This document shows, in pieces, positions 55,531 through 64,000 of a stretch of 64,000 nucleotides of DNA (positions are counted from its first letter, which is position 1; each line of letters opens with the position of its first letter). The stretch lies in the NCBI GenBank assembly GCA_046349255.1, contig JAXMCR010000002.1, positions 434,001-498,000 of the forward strand. The letters are read 5' to 3'. The translations under genes were made by a program, and so were the position numbers. The stretch comes from DAIODI01 sp046349255. Its GTDB lineage: Bacteria > Pseudomonadota > Alphaproteobacteria > Rhizobiales > Aestuariivirgaceae. The notes under the pieces were generated by a model, which was not told the DNA's origin, searched no databases, and saw nothing but the letters and a program-made list of their open reading frames with translations.

Positions 55531-56940
55531 ATGCAGAAAAGACTCAAGGCCGTGTTTCTAGCCACCGCCATCGCATTCTGCGCGACGGCCCCGGCGCCGT
55601 TGCGGGCGGCCGACGCAGCGTTCACCGAAGAGGCAGCGCGGGCGATCGGCGTCGATGCGTACCTCTACTTCTATTCGCTGGTCACCATGGACATCACGCG
55701 CCGCCAGATCAGCAACGTCCCGCCCGGGTCCGGCGGGCTCGGCGGTCCGCAAAACATGTTCATCAACATTCCGACCTATCCGCCCGCGGACATGAAGACG
55801 GTCGTCCGGCCGAACTTCGACACGCTCTATTCGTCCGCCTGGCTCGACCTCACCAAGGAGCCGATGATCGTCTCGGCGCCGAACACGGACGGCCGTTACT
55901 ATCTCCTGCCGATGCTCGACATGTGGACCGACGTGTTCGCCTCGCCCGGCTGGCGCACCACCGGCACGCAGGCAGCGGATTTCCTGATCGCGCCGCCCGG
56001 CTGGTCGGGCACCGTGCCGTCGGGGGTCACGCGCATCGATGCGCCGACGCCTTACGTGTGGATCATCGGCCGGACCCAGACGAACGGGCCGGACGACTAC
56101 GAGGCGGTCCACAAGATCCAGGCAGGCTACAAGGTCACGCCGCTGTCGCAGTGGGGCGGCACGGTGACGCCTCCGGCGTTCGTACCGGACAAGACCATCG
56201 ACATGAAGACGCCGCCGAAACTTCAGGTCGACTCGATGGACGCCGCGACCTTCTTCGCCTATGCGGCCGAGCTTCTGAAGGTGAACCCGCCGCACCTCAC
56301 CGACCAGCCGCTCATCGCGCAATTGAAGCGGCTGGGCTTCGAGCCGGGCAAGAGCTTCGATCTGAAGTCCGCCTCGCCCGAAGCGCAGAAGGCATTCGCC
56401 AACGCGCCGCAGGACGCGCAGAAGCTGATGGCGTGGAAGCTGCCGTCGATGGCTGCCGTGGTGAACGGATGGCAGATGAACACGACCACGATGGGCGTCT
56501 ACGGCAACTACTATCTGAAGCGCGCCCTCGTCACGCAGTTCGGTCTCGGTGCGAACCTGCCGCAGGATGCGATCTATCCGCTGAACCTCGCGGATAGCAC
56601 CGGCAAGCCGCTCGACGGAGCGAACCGGTACACGCTGCACTTCGACAAGGACAAGCTGCCGCCGGTCGACGCGTTCTGGTCGGTCACCCTCTACGACAAG
56701 GAGGGATTCCAGGTAGCGAACCCGCTCAACCGCTTCGCGGTCAGCAGCTGGATGCCGTTCGTCTACAACCCCGACGGCTCGCTTGACCTCTACTTCCAGA
56801 ACGAGAGCCCCGGCAAGGACAAGGAGGCGAACTGGCTGCCGGCGCCGAAGGGCCCGTTCAACCTCACGATGCGGCTTTACGCCCCTCAGGCTTCCGCCAT
56901 CAACGGCGAGTGGGACCCGCCGCCGGTGGTGAAGCAGTAA
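55531..56940 (+). CDS. DUF1254/DUF1214 domain protein, exported
   Basis: A 469-residue protein with a signal peptide (residues 1-24, ending LRAADA). DUF1254 covers about residues 50-185 (FDTLYSSAWLDL, GRYYLLPMLDMWTDVF), and DUF1214 lies near the C-terminus (NRYTLHFDKDKLPPVDAFWSVTLYD, FAVSSWMPFVYNPDGSLDLYFQNESPG). This two-domain layout is common in alphaproteobacteria, and its biochemical role is unknown. The ATG at 55531 has GGAGAGG upstream. A strong hairpin follows the stop. Confidence 0.88.
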   Translation: MQKRLKAVFLATAIAFCATAPAPLRAADAAFTEEAARAIGVDAYLYFYSLVTMDITRRQISNVPPGSGGLGGPQNMFINIPTYPPADMKTVVRPNFDTLYSSAWLDLTKEPMIVSAPNTDGRYYLLPMLDMWTDVFASPGWRTTGTQAADFLIAPPGWSGTVPSGVTRIDAPTPYVWIIGRTQTNGPDDYEAVHKIQAGYKVTPLSQWGGTVTPPAFVPDKTIDMKTPPKLQVDSMDAATFFAYAAELLKVNPPHLTDQPLIAQLKRLGFEPGKSFDLKSASPEAQKAFANAPQDAQKLMAWKLPSMAAVVNGWQMNTTTMGVYGNYYLKRALVTQFGLGANLPQDAIYPLNLADSTGKPLDGANRYTLHFDKDKLPPVDAFWSVTLYDKEGFQVANPLNRFAVSSWMPFVYNPDGSLDLYFQNESPGKDKEANWLPAPKGPFNLTMRLYAPQASAINGEWDPPPVVKQ

Positions 56941-56952
56941 CTATGCCACTGC

Positions 56953-56980
56953 GCGAGGCCGGCGGTGACGCCGGCCTCGC
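56953..56980 (+). terminator. hairpin after the DUF1254 gene
   Basis: Perfect 11-bp stem GCGAGGCCGGC/GCCGGCCTCGC with a 6-base loop, 12 bases after the stop codon. No T-run follows, so it may be a U-less terminator or an mRNA end stabiliser. Confidence 0.5.
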
Positions 56981-56991
56981 ATCCAGAAAGT

Positions 56992-57135
56992 TCAGGCGAA
57001 CCACCAACGCTCGAGCGCCTTGAGGCCGTCCATCGACCAGTTGGACGACCTCTTGTCGGCGTGCTGCACCTTGTTCGAGCGCGCGAAATCGGCGTGCGCC
57101 GCGATGAGCTACGTCATGAAGCGATCGTTCGCCCA
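56992..57135 (-). pseudogene. probable remnant of a small gene (C-terminal fragment)
   Basis: Minus-strand frame ending at 56992. It reads WANDRFMT, then a stop (57109-57111), then 38 residues from LIAAHADFARSN to WSMDGLKALERWWFA and a stop. The composition (Trp, Phe, amphipathic spacing) looks protein-like, and the frame is interrupted by one in-frame TAG and has no start. The family is not recognised. It may be chance, but the 38 residues look more like a real C-terminus than like noise. Confidence 0.3.
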
Positions 57136-57156
57136 GTGCGTCTTTCGACAGGATGC

Positions 57157-58500
57157 TCACCGTTGCGGCGGTGCGGCCTCACTTGAGCGGTGAGTAACAG
57201 GCGCCGCAAGCATCCGTTCCCGCAGGATGTCGTAGATCGGCCGGCTCCCGATGAGGCTTGCAACCAGCGTTGCTGCAAGCGATGCGGTCAGCATCGCCAT
57301 GGCGCAGTCGGCCCGTCCGGTCATTTCGATGGTCATGACCACCCCCGTCAACGGCGCACGCACGACCGCCGTGAAGATCGCGGCCATCGCGACGACCGAG
57401 AGAACGGCGGACGATGGGGCCAGACCCGGCATCACCGGGGCCATGAAGGCATGGAACAAGGCGCCAGACCCTGCTCCCACCACGAGCAGCGGTGCGAACA
57501 GGCCGCCCGGAACGCCGGCCGCATAGGAGAGCGGGCCGAGGATCAGTCGGACCGCCAGAACGATGCCAAGGATCGATGCGGGCCAGGTCGTGGACAGGGC
57601 CGACTGAACCAGCTCTTCACCCCCGCCGATCAAGTGCGGATAGCGCCAGCCGACCACGCCGACGACGGCCCCGATGATCCCCGCCCGAATGATCGATGGA
57701 ATTCGCTGAAGCCTGTCTGCGCCGTTGAGAAACGCCAGCGTGATCGTACTGTACCATGCGCCCGCGAAGCCCATCAGCGCGCCGAGGACGAAGTGTACGG
57801 GAAGCTGGTTCAGTGGCTGCTCCACCGGGACGCCGGCATGAAACAGCTGAGCGTCACCGAGCGCGAAATGCATGACCGCCATGGCGACCGCCGCAGCTGC
57901 AAGCGTCGTCAAAACCTGCAGGGGCACGAAGGTGCGCGTCAGTTCCTCGAAGACAAACACCGCAGCGCCGACGGGCGTATTGAATGCGACTCCCAGCCCC
58001 GCGCCTGCGCCAGCCGCCAGCACGGCTTCCCGATCCGCGCGATCGGGCAGGAAACGCCGGGCAAGCTCGTGCGCGATCACCGAGCCCATCTGCACCGTCG
58101 GGCCCTCCCGGCCGAGCGGCATTCCAGCACCGATTGCGAGGATGCCGCCTACGAACTTTACCGGAACGACGATCGCAGACGCCGGAGGCGCTTCGCCCCT
58201 GATCACGGCTTCCACATGCTGCACGCCGCTGCCAGCCGCGATGGGTGCGTAGCGCATCACCAGAAACCGGGCCGCCATGACCGCCAGTGCCGTGCCGGCA
58301 ACCACCGCGAAAAATCCACCAGGCACATCGTGCGCGCGCGTGACCAAGACCTCGCGAAACTGACCGGCTGCGTCCAGCGCAGTGCGAAACGCGCTGCCCA
58401 GCATGCCCGTCACCAGACCCGCGCCGATGGCGACCGAGAACACGAGAAGGATCGCGCGACGATCATCGCCCTGCATCGCCGCCCCCCTTCCACAGCGCAT
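57157..58500 (-). CDS. CLC-family chloride channel/transporter
   Basis: Membrane protein of 447 residues with many hydrophobic helices. CLC selectivity motifs are present: AGSGVQHVEAV, GREGPTVQMGS with the gating Glu132, and GVPGGLFAPLLVVGAGSG. The Glu in FNTPVGAAVFVFEELTR matches the internal proton-pathway Glu of E. coli ClcA. Both glutamates argue for a Cl-/H+ exchanger rather than a channel. An alternative start is the ATG at 58476. It is divergent from speB. No CBS domains are present. Confidence 0.9.
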   Translation of the reverse strand: MRCGRGAAMQGDDRRAILLVFSVAIGAGLVTGMLGSAFRTALDAAGQFREVLVTRAHDVPGGFFAVVAGTALAVMAARFLVMRYAPIAAGSGVQHVEAVIRGEAPPASAIVVPVKFVGGILAIGAGMPLGREGPTVQMGSVIAHELARRFLPDRADREAVLAAGAGAGLGVAFNTPVGAAVFVFEELTRTFVPLQVLTTLAAAAVAMAVMHFALGDAQLFHAGVPVEQPLNQLPVHFVLGALMGFAGAWYSTITLAFLNGADRLQRIPSIIRAGIIGAVVGVVGWRYPHLIGGGEELVQSALSTTWPASILGIVLAVRLILGPLSYAAGVPGGLFAPLLVVGAGSGALFHAFMAPVMPGLAPSSAVLSVVAMAAIFTAVVRAPLTGVVMTIEMTGRADCAMAMLTASLAATLVASLIGSRPIYDILRERMLAAPVTHRSSEAAPPQR

Positions 58501-58660
58501 GACAAGCCCTCCTCATCTTAGCGACGAGTCGAGGCGCTGGGTACCGCGTCGCTTCAGCCTGCGGTCCCATCATCCCTGCCCCGCCGCAATGGGGCTTCTC
58601 AAGCGCGGCGGCGGTGCCGATGATCCCGCCCGATCAGTCTCGACGAAGGATCCCGCGCGC

Positions 58661-59617
58661 ATGGCCGACCGGCTCACCGTTGCTCCCCGCCGGGAGTTCC
58701 AGAGCTTCCACGATTTCCCGATCTGCCTCGACCTCGACGCGCTCGATGCCGACATCGCCATCATCGGCATTCCGTACGGGGCCGCCTATTCGATGGACGA
58801 GGTGAGCAACGACCAGGTCAACGCGCCGACCCACATCCGCCGCTACTGCGAACGCGCGCTCCGCGGTCTTGACCGTTACGACTTCGATATCGGCGGCACG
58901 CTGCTCGACGGCCGGCCGATCAAGGTGGCCGATTGCGGCGACATTCTCGGCGACCCGAATGATCCCGCCGTGCACCGGGCGCGCGCGGAAACGGCGATCC
59001 GGAAGATCCTCGCAGCCGGGGCGCTGCCGATCGTGCTCGGTGGCGACCACGGCATCCCCATTCCCGTGTTCCGCGCCTACGAGGGGCGCGGGCCGATCAC
59101 GCTCGTCCAGGTCGACGCCCACATCGACTGGCGCGACACCATGCACGGCGTGCGCGAGGGCCTTTCCAGCCCCATCCGGCGCGCGTCCGAGATGGGCCAC
59201 TTCGACCGGATCTTTCAGATCGGCCTGCGGGCTGCGGGCAGCGCGCGGCCCGAGGAGTACGAGGCGGCGAAGGCATGGGGCGCCGTGCTCATCCCCGACA
59301 TCGAACTCCAGAGCGTCGGCATGGAGGCGGTGCTTGACCGCATCCCCGACGGGGGGAAGTACTACCTCACCATCGATGCCGACGGCATGGACCCGACGAT
59401 CATGCCGGCCGTCGCCGGACCCGCGCCTGGCGGCGTGACCTATCCGCAGATCCGCACGCTTATCCAGGGGCTCGTGAGAAAGGGCCGGGTGGTCGGCATG
59501 GACATCGTCGAGATCACCCCGAAGCGCGACGTGAACGGCATCACCGCGATCACCGCCGGGCGCATGATCGTCAACCTGATCGGGACCGCAGTGCGGGCCG
59601 GATACTTCGACCGGTGA
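58661..59617 (+). CDS. speB: agmatinase/guanidino-acid ureohydrolase (SpeB family)
   Basis: Manganese ureohydrolase of the arginase fold that releases urea from a guanidino compound. The metal ligands are His130 (LGGDHG), Asp152, His154 and Asp156 (VDAHIDW), and Asp239 and Asp241 (IDADGMDP). Length is 318 residues from the ATG at 58661. Family members act on agmatine, guanidinobutyrate, guanidinopropionate or guanidine, and the sequence does not tell which. The stop overlaps the next gene in GTGA, coupling it to the epimerase and DUF6282 genes. Confidence 0.88.
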   Translation: MADRLTVAPRREFQSFHDFPICLDLDALDADIAIIGIPYGAAYSMDEVSNDQVNAPTHIRRYCERALRGLDRYDFDIGGTLLDGRPIKVADCGDILGDPNDPAVHRARAETAIRKILAAGALPIVLGGDHGIPIPVFRAYEGRGPITLVQVDAHIDWRDTMHGVREGLSSPIRRASEMGHFDRIFQIGLRAAGSARPEEYEAAKAWGAVLIPDIELQSVGMEAVLDRIPDGGKYYLTIDADGMDPTIMPAVAGPAPGGVTYPQIRTLIQGLVRKGRVVGMDIVEITPKRDVNGITAITAGRMIVNLIGTAVRAGYFDR

Positions 59618-60474
59618 GGTACGAGCGCGTCGCCGTCACGGGAGGTGCCGGCCGGCTCGGCCGTCACGTGGTGGGAGCGCTTGCGGGGCGCTGCGAGGTG
59701 GTCGTGCTTGATCGTGCGCACACGGACCAAGCGGCGAGCCTTGTCGTCGACGTGATGGATGCCGACGCGGTTCATCGCGCGCTGAAGGGCTGCGATGCCG
59801 TCGTCCATCTCGCCGGGATCGATCTCGACACGACCGTTCCGCCGGAGGAGTACGTCCGGGTGAACGCGCTCGGCACCTACACGGTGCTCGAGGCCGCACG
59901 GGCCAACGGCGTGAAGCGTGTGATCACCTGTTCGAGCGTCACCGCCACGGGACTCAACGAGGCGCGTCGCGACTGGCCGCCGCTTTATCTGCCCGTCGAC
60001 GAGGACCATCCGCTGAACCCTGTGCACGGATACGGCATCTCGAAGCGCATGGCGGAGTCGGCGGCCCAGTCGTTCATGGGAGCCATGGACGTGATCGTGC
60101 TGCGGCCGATGCTGGTGATGTTCGCCTCGAACCTGGCGCACGTGCGCAGGCAGCGCGAGGCTGCCACGCGCTGGCTCTACTACTACATTGCCCCGGACGA
60201 TGCGGGCCGCGCCTTCCACGCGGCGCTCGAGGCGCCGAAGGGCACCAACGGCACGTTCTTCGTCACCGCCGCCGACACATGCCATGAAGAGCCGACGCTC
60301 GACTGGCTTGCCCGCTCGCTGGGTCCATTGCCGGAAGTGCGCGACCGTGCCTGGTTCCGGGACAACCCGCGCGCCTCCGTATTCGATGGACGCCGCGCGC
60401 GCGATGCTCTCGGCTTCGAGCCGACGAGCGACTGGATCACGCTGAGCAAGAGCCTGCAGGAGGTTTCCACATGA
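59614..60474 (+). CDS. NAD-dependent epimerase/dehydratase family protein
   Basis: Extended SDR enzyme of 286 residues. The cofactor motif is VTGGAGRLGRHVVGAL at residues 7-22. VVHLAGIDL and the Tyr-x3-Lys pair in GYGISKRMAES follow, with the preceding Ser in CSSVTATG. It resembles the uronate dehydrogenase-like and sugar-epimerase branches, but the substrate is unknown. The start is a GTG overlapping the speB stop, and the end overlaps the next ATG (ATGA). Confidence 0.87.
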   Translation: MRYERVAVTGGAGRLGRHVVGALAGRCEVVVLDRAHTDQAASLVVDVMDADAVHRALKGCDAVVHLAGIDLDTTVPPEEYVRVNALGTYTVLEAARANGVKRVITCSSVTATGLNEARRDWPPLYLPVDEDHPLNPVHGYGISKRMAESAAQSFMGAMDVIVLRPMLVMFASNLAHVRRQREAATRWLYYYIAPDDAGRAFHAALEAPKGTNGTFFVTAADTCHEEPTLDWLARSLGPLPEVRDRAWFRDNPRASVFDGRRARDALGFEPTSDWITLSKSLQEVST

Positions 60475-61454
60475 CCGCCCTCACCGAAGCGCTGAAGGAG
60501 GAGCTGCGCGCGGCAGGCCTCGTCGACACGCACTATCACGTCGGCCCGGAACTGATCATCCGCCGCTACGACGTGAAGACGCTCGCCGACGTCGCTGCCC
60601 CGTTCGGCGCGACGCTGGTGCTCAAGAACCATACGTACCCCACGACGCCGCTCGCTGCACTCGCCCGGGCCCGTTTCGGCGCGCACTTCCTCGGTGGTGT
60701 CGTGCTGAACCGCTACGTCGGCGGCCTCAATCCCCAGGCGATCGAGGGCGCACGCTCCGGCAACCGCGCGGAGGTCGCGAATGCCGCGCCCGACACGACG
60801 CCGTTCGTCGTGTGGATGCCGACGGTGCACGCCGCGTCCCACATCCGCGTGCACGGGTTCGGGTTCGACCCGGCGTGGTCGGGATGCTGCAATCACGGGC
60901 ACGACCATGGCGATGCGAAGGCGGGCGATGGAAAGGCGGGTGAGACGAAGACGGACGAGCCGGTGATCGTGTTCGACGAGGCTGGCAGGCCCGTACCCGA
61001 GCTGATCGAGACGCTCGAGGCCATGGCGCGCAACCGCTGCATTCTCGCGACGGGTCATCTCTATGCGGACGAAGTGAAGAAGCTCGTGCCGCTGGCGCTC
61101 GAGATCGGCATTCCCCGGATCATCCTGACCCACCCGCACTATCCCTCGATCCGCCTCTCCGATGAGGACCAGAAGGCGCTGCTGAAGCGGCCCGAGGTTT
61201 TTGCCGAGCACTGCTTCGCCGTGCATACGCAGGACGGCGTCGCGATCGAGGAGTACGTCAACGCGATCCGGGTGACCGGTCCCGAACAGGTGCTGCTCTC
61301 GACCGACTTCGGTCAGGTCTCGAGCGAGCCGTTCCCGGAAGGGACGATCACCTACGCGGCCGAAATGGGCGAGCGGCTGAAGGGCTTCGTGTCGCGCCGC
61401 GACTTCATCGCGATGTTCTCCTCGAACGGGCGGCGCGCGCTGATGCTCGCGTGA
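60471..61454 (+). CDS. DUF6282 family amidohydrolase-like protein with Cys/His-rich loop
   Basis: A 327-residue protein of the amidohydrolase-like superfamily; I recall its family as DUF6282. The metal-type motif VDTHYHVGPE is at residues 18-27. Further candidate ligands are His in ATGHLYADE, the His pair in ILTHPHYPS, and Asp in LLSTDFGQ. An insertion at about residues 137-164 contains CCNHGHDHGD (Cys139, Cys140, His142, His144, His146) followed by a Lys/Gly/Asp-rich stretch, which looks like an extra metal-binding loop. It is the last gene of the coupled operon, facing a convergent ABC permease 10 bases away. The reaction is unknown. Confidence 0.8.
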   Translation: MTALTEALKEELRAAGLVDTHYHVGPELIIRRYDVKTLADVAAPFGATLVLKNHTYPTTPLAALARARFGAHFLGGVVLNRYVGGLNPQAIEGARSGNRAEVANAAPDTTPFVVWMPTVHAASHIRVHGFGFDPAWSGCCNHGHDHGDAKAGDGKAGETKTDEPVIVFDEAGRPVPELIETLEAMARNRCILATGHLYADEVKKLVPLALEIGIPRIILTHPHYPSIRLSDEDQKALLKRPEVFAEHCFAVHTQDGVAIEEYVNAIRVTGPEQVLLSTDFGQVSSEPFPEGTITYAAEMGERLKGFVSRRDFIAMFSSNGRRALMLA

Positions 61455-61464
61455 CCATCCGGCG

Positions 61465-62346
61465 TCAGCGGCGTCGTTCGAGCAGCGCGAAGAACACGAC
61501 CGTCATGGCGAGCACGATGAGGAGCAGCGCGAACGACGCGGCGGCGCCTTCGTTCAGCGACAGGCCGAGGAAGGCGCGCCGGTAGGCGAAGAAGCTCAAC
61601 ACCTCGGTCGAGTTGCCAGGCCCGCCGCGCGTGAGCACGTAGGGGAGGTCGTAGGTGCGGAACTCGTTGATGAGCTGGATCACCACGGTGATCATTGCCA
61701 CCGGTTTGAGCAGCGGCAGCGTGATGTGCCAGAACTGCTGCCACGACGTGGCGCCGTCGACGGCAGCCGCCTCGTAGGGGTCGCGTGGCAGCGAGGCGAG
61801 ACCCGCCGCGAGGATCAGGATCACGAACGACACCTGCTGCCAGATGTCGATGCCGGCCATCGTCCAGAGCGCAAGCGAGGGCGACCCCAGCCAGTCGATC
61901 CCGCCGATCCCGAGCGACTCCAGCACGTGGTTCACGATGCCGAGGTTCGGCTGGAGCAGCATGCGCCAGATGAGCGACACGCTCACCGGCGACATCGCCA
62001 TCGGGATGGTGAGGAGCGCAAAGTAGATTGGCCGCATACGGACGGTCTTGTTCAGCATCAGCGCGATGGCCAGCCCGAACACGAACTCTCCCGCCACCGT
62101 CACGATCGAGTAGACGACGGTGAGCCACGTCGCTTCCCAGAAGTGCGGGTCCGACAGAACGGCCTGGAAATTGGCAAGGCCCTTGAACGGCAGCAGCGCG
62201 GGATGCAGCAGGGTCTGCGACGACAGCGCCATCAGCACCGCGTAGACGAGCGGGAACCCCATGACGATGGCGAGCATCGCGAAGCCCGGGGCGGCGAAGG
62301 CCCATCCGGTCTTCCACTCGCGGTCGAGGCGCTGGAGAAAGGTCAT
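61465..62346 (-). CDS. carbohydrate-type ABC transporter permease (MalF/UgpA-like)
   Basis: Membrane subunit of a binding-protein-dependent importer, 293 residues with six hydrophobic helices. The EAA loop that contacts the ATPase reads YEAAAVDGATSWQQFWHITLPLLKP at about residues 195-219. It is the last visible gene of an operon with the binding protein and second permease. No ATPase gene is seen in the window, so it must lie further upstream or elsewhere. Confidence 0.92.
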   Translation of the reverse strand: MTFLQRLDREWKTGWAFAAPGFAMLAIVMGFPLVYAVLMALSSQTLLHPALLPFKGLANFQAVLSDPHFWEATWLTVVYSIVTVAGEFVFGLAIALMLNKTVRMRPIYFALLTIPMAMSPVSVSLIWRMLLQPNLGIVNHVLESLGIGGIDWLGSPSLALWTMAGIDIWQQVSFVILILAAGLASLPRDPYEAAAVDGATSWQQFWHITLPLLKPVAMITVVIQLINEFRTYDLPYVLTRGGPGNSTEVLSFFAYRRAFLGLSLNEGAAASFALLLIVLAMTVVFFALLERRR

Positions 62347-62394
62347 GCGGGAACGGGAAGGCCCGGCGGCGGAGTGCCGCCGGGCGTCGAGAGG

Positions 62395-63672
62395 TTACTT
62401 CTTCAGGAGGTCGGCGAGGCCGTCGGCCGCCGCCTTCAGCGCGTCCTCGGGCTTCGCCTGGCCGCCCGCCGCCTGCTGCAGCTGGTTGCCGAGCACGTCC
62501 TCGTACTGCGCGGAGTACGTGAAGATCGGGAACGACTTGCCGCTCGCCACGATCGCCAGCGCATCCTTGTAGTAGGGATACTTCGCGAGCACGTCCGGGT
62601 TCTCGTAGACGTCGGCGCGCACCGGCGCATGGCCCTCGAGCGCGCGCTTCACCGAGATGTCCTTGCTCTGCACCCACTGGATGAACTTCCAGGCCGCTTC
62701 CTGCGACTCGGCGGAAGTGTTCTTCGGGATGCCCCAGCCCCAGCCGCCGCTCTCGCCCGCGCCGCCCGGCATCACGGCGAGCTTCACCTTACCGGCCGCC
62801 TTCGGGCACTTCTCGGCGTTGTCGACCTGCGGCAGCATCCACCAGTAGGTCACCATCGAGAACGCCTCGCCCGCGCACATCAGCCGCATGGTGTCGTCGA
62901 GCGTGGCCGAGAGCGCGCCGGTCTGCGCGCCGTTCTTGATGTTGTCGATGTAGAGCGCGAGCGCCTTCTTGCCGGCGTCGCTGTCGAGCGTCACGTTGCC
63001 CTTGTCGTCCATGTACTCGCCGCCGGCGGCGAACAGGTAGTTCGAGAACTCCATGCTGTTCGGATCGCCGCGCTGGCCCTGCATCGCAGCGCCCGCGACG
63101 CCGGCGTTCGCCTTCATGAACTTCGAGATCTGCACGTATTCCTCGAGGCTCGTCGGGGCGGCGAGGTCCTTGCCGAACTGTGCCTTGTAGGCCTCCTTGA
63201 GCTTTGCGTCCTCGAGCAGGTCGGTGCGGTAGATGAGGCCCATCGAGTAGTTATACATCGGGATGAGCGACGTGTTCGTGGGCGTGCCGCCGAGCAGCGT
63301 GAAGGTCGACGGGATGAAGGCGGAGGTGTCGAACTTCGATCCCGCGATCAGCGGCGACAGGTCGACGAGCCAGCCGGCCTTCGGGAATTCGCCCGCCCAG
63401 AGGAAGTCGACCTCGAGCAGGTTGTAGTAGCTTTCGGGCGCGGTGAGCTGCGGCACGAGCTTGTCGTGCATGTCGCCGTAGCCGACCTTCTCGAACTCGA
63501 CCTTGATGCCGGTCGCCTTCTCGAACTCGGGCAACAGCCCCTCGATGATGTGGGTCTCCGGCACGTCCTCCATCAGCGCGTGCAGCGTCACGCCGTCGGC
63601 GCGCACGGTGGCAGAAGCGGCGAGCAGCGCCGTGAGGCTCGCTGCGGCCAAGATCGTCGAATACCGGGTCAT
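62395..63672 (-). CDS. ABC transporter extracellular solute-binding protein (family 1, sugar-type)
   Basis: Periplasmic binding protein of 425 residues. The signal peptide covers residues 1-25 (ending VRADG). The mature part has LLPEFEKATGIKVEFEKVGYGDMHDKL-like sequence at the start and WKFIQWVQSKD near the end, the normal family 1 layout. AGGAGGAACC before the ATG at 63672 is an excellent ribosome-binding site. It lies between two permease genes. The ligand is unknown; the convergent agmatinase operon could hint at a guanidino compound rather than a sugar, but this is a guess. Confidence 0.92.
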   Translation of the reverse strand: MTRYSTILAAASLTALLAASATVRADGVTLHALMEDVPETHIIEGLLPEFEKATGIKVEFEKVGYGDMHDKLVPQLTAPESYYNLLEVDFLWAGEFPKAGWLVDLSPLIAGSKFDTSAFIPSTFTLLGGTPTNTSLIPMYNYSMGLIYRTDLLEDAKLKEAYKAQFGKDLAAPTSLEEYVQISKFMKANAGVAGAAMQGQRGDPNSMEFSNYLFAAGGEYMDDKGNVTLDSDAGKKALALYIDNIKNGAQTGALSATLDDTMRLMCAGEAFSMVTYWWMLPQVDNAEKCPKAAGKVKLAVMPGGAGESGGWGWGIPKNTSAESQEAAWKFIQWVQSKDISVKRALEGHAPVRADVYENPDVLAKYPYYKDALAIVASGKSFPIFTYSAQYEDVLGNQLQQAAGGQAKPEDALKAAADGLADLLKK

Positions 63673-63707
63673 GGTTCCTCCTGTGGTTCTGATGACGTCG
63701 ACGAAGC

Positions 63708-64000
63708 TCATTTGACACTCCCGAAGGTGAGGCCCTGCACGATGAAACGCTGAATGAAGCGCGAGGCGACGATGAGCGGCAGGATCGCCAGCACCACGCC
63801 CGCGGACACCTTGCCGATCTGGATCCCGTTCGAGGTCTGGAGCGAGGCGAGCGCCACGGGGATCGTCGATGTCCGGGGTCCGGTGAGGACGAGCGCGAAC
63901 AGGAACTCGTTCCACGACAGGATGAAGCCGAGGACGCCGGCCGCCGCGATTCCCGGCAGCGACACCGGCAGCACGATGCGCCAGAACGCCTCCCAGGCGG
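63708..64000 (-). CDS. carbohydrate-type ABC transporter permease (MalG-like), 5'-truncated
   Basis: C-terminal part of a second permease; its start lies beyond the right window edge. About 97 residues are visible, with part of the EAA loop (EAFWRIVLPVSLPGIAAAGVLGF) and three hydrophobic helices, ending FIVQGLTFGSVK, the usual MalG-type terminus. It precedes the binding protein gene by 35 bases on the same strand. Confidence 0.9.
   Translation of the reverse strand, partial: AWEAFWRIVLPVSLPGIAAAGVLGFILSWNEFLFALVLTGPRTSTIPVALASLQTSNGIQIGKVSAGVVLAILPLIVASRFIQRFIVQGLTFGSVK

Overview
The window is chromosomal DNA from a GC-rich alphaproteobacterium, most likely a member of the Hyphomicrobiales (Rhizobiales). 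The evidence is the gene content and order: a Rhizobium etli-type asparaginase, two BA14K-like secreted proteins, a histone deacetylase-xseB-tlyA run, a CtrA-type TTAA-N7-TTAAC box, SleB, TIGR02466 and DUF1254 families, and intergenic repeats ending in CTTGACCCGAGGATCC, a type common in this class. There is no rRNA, CRISPR array, transposase or phage module. Two tRNA genes lie back to back. Nearly all sequence is coding, and many gene pairs overlap by 4 bases.

Layout. 1-4.4 kb: methylmalonyl-CoA mutase small (cut by the window edge) and large subunits plus the MeaB chaperone, translationally coupled. 4.5-12.9 kb: an exported Ntn hydrolase, asparaginase with an MFS transporter, EF-P divergent from its lysyl-ligase EpmA, a HupE/UreJ protein, then an amine oxidase coupled to an M20 deacylase. 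13-20.3 kb: a large CAP-RTX secreted protein, a 2OG-oxygenase-like protein, an MscS channel and a DegP-like protease with a clear terminator. 20.4-27.3 kb: a proline-rich protein with a DUF4261-like C-terminus, WrbA, pyruvate phosphate dikinase, and SleB behind a CtrA box. 27.3-34.6 kb: housekeeping genes (phosphatase, HD hydrolase, Tag, YgfZ, dihydroorotase, AcuI, LysE, Nudix, YedK). 34.6-40.9 kb: a minus-strand block of HDAC, xseB, tlyA, sua5, two BA14K proteins and an FAD oxidase, followed by a second DUF4261-like gene.

41-46.7 kb: methyltransferase, aroC, fabI divergent from pdxH, an SDR and metC. 46.7-47.1 kb: a 99-bp tandem repeat. 47.1-53.3 kb: omega-aminotransferase, amidase, acyl-CoA ligase, an MBL hydrolase and BioY. 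53.35-53.63 kb: tRNA-Pro(CGG) and tRNA-Gln(TTG). 53.7-58.5 kb: a mixed segment with an esterase, a membrane protein, a DUF1254 protein, a gene remnant and a CLC transporter. 58.6-64 kb: a coupled agmatinase/epimerase/DUF6282 operon facing a sugar-type ABC importer that runs off the window.

The most promising observations are a beta-clamp-like QLKLF tail on YedK, a terminator-like hairpin with six U just before fabI, the paralogous DUF4261-like pair, the agmatinase-epimerase-DUF6282 operon whose last protein has a Cys/His-rich loop, and a dihydroorotase with Gln in place of the first metal-binding His. I found no single large system that is plainly new.
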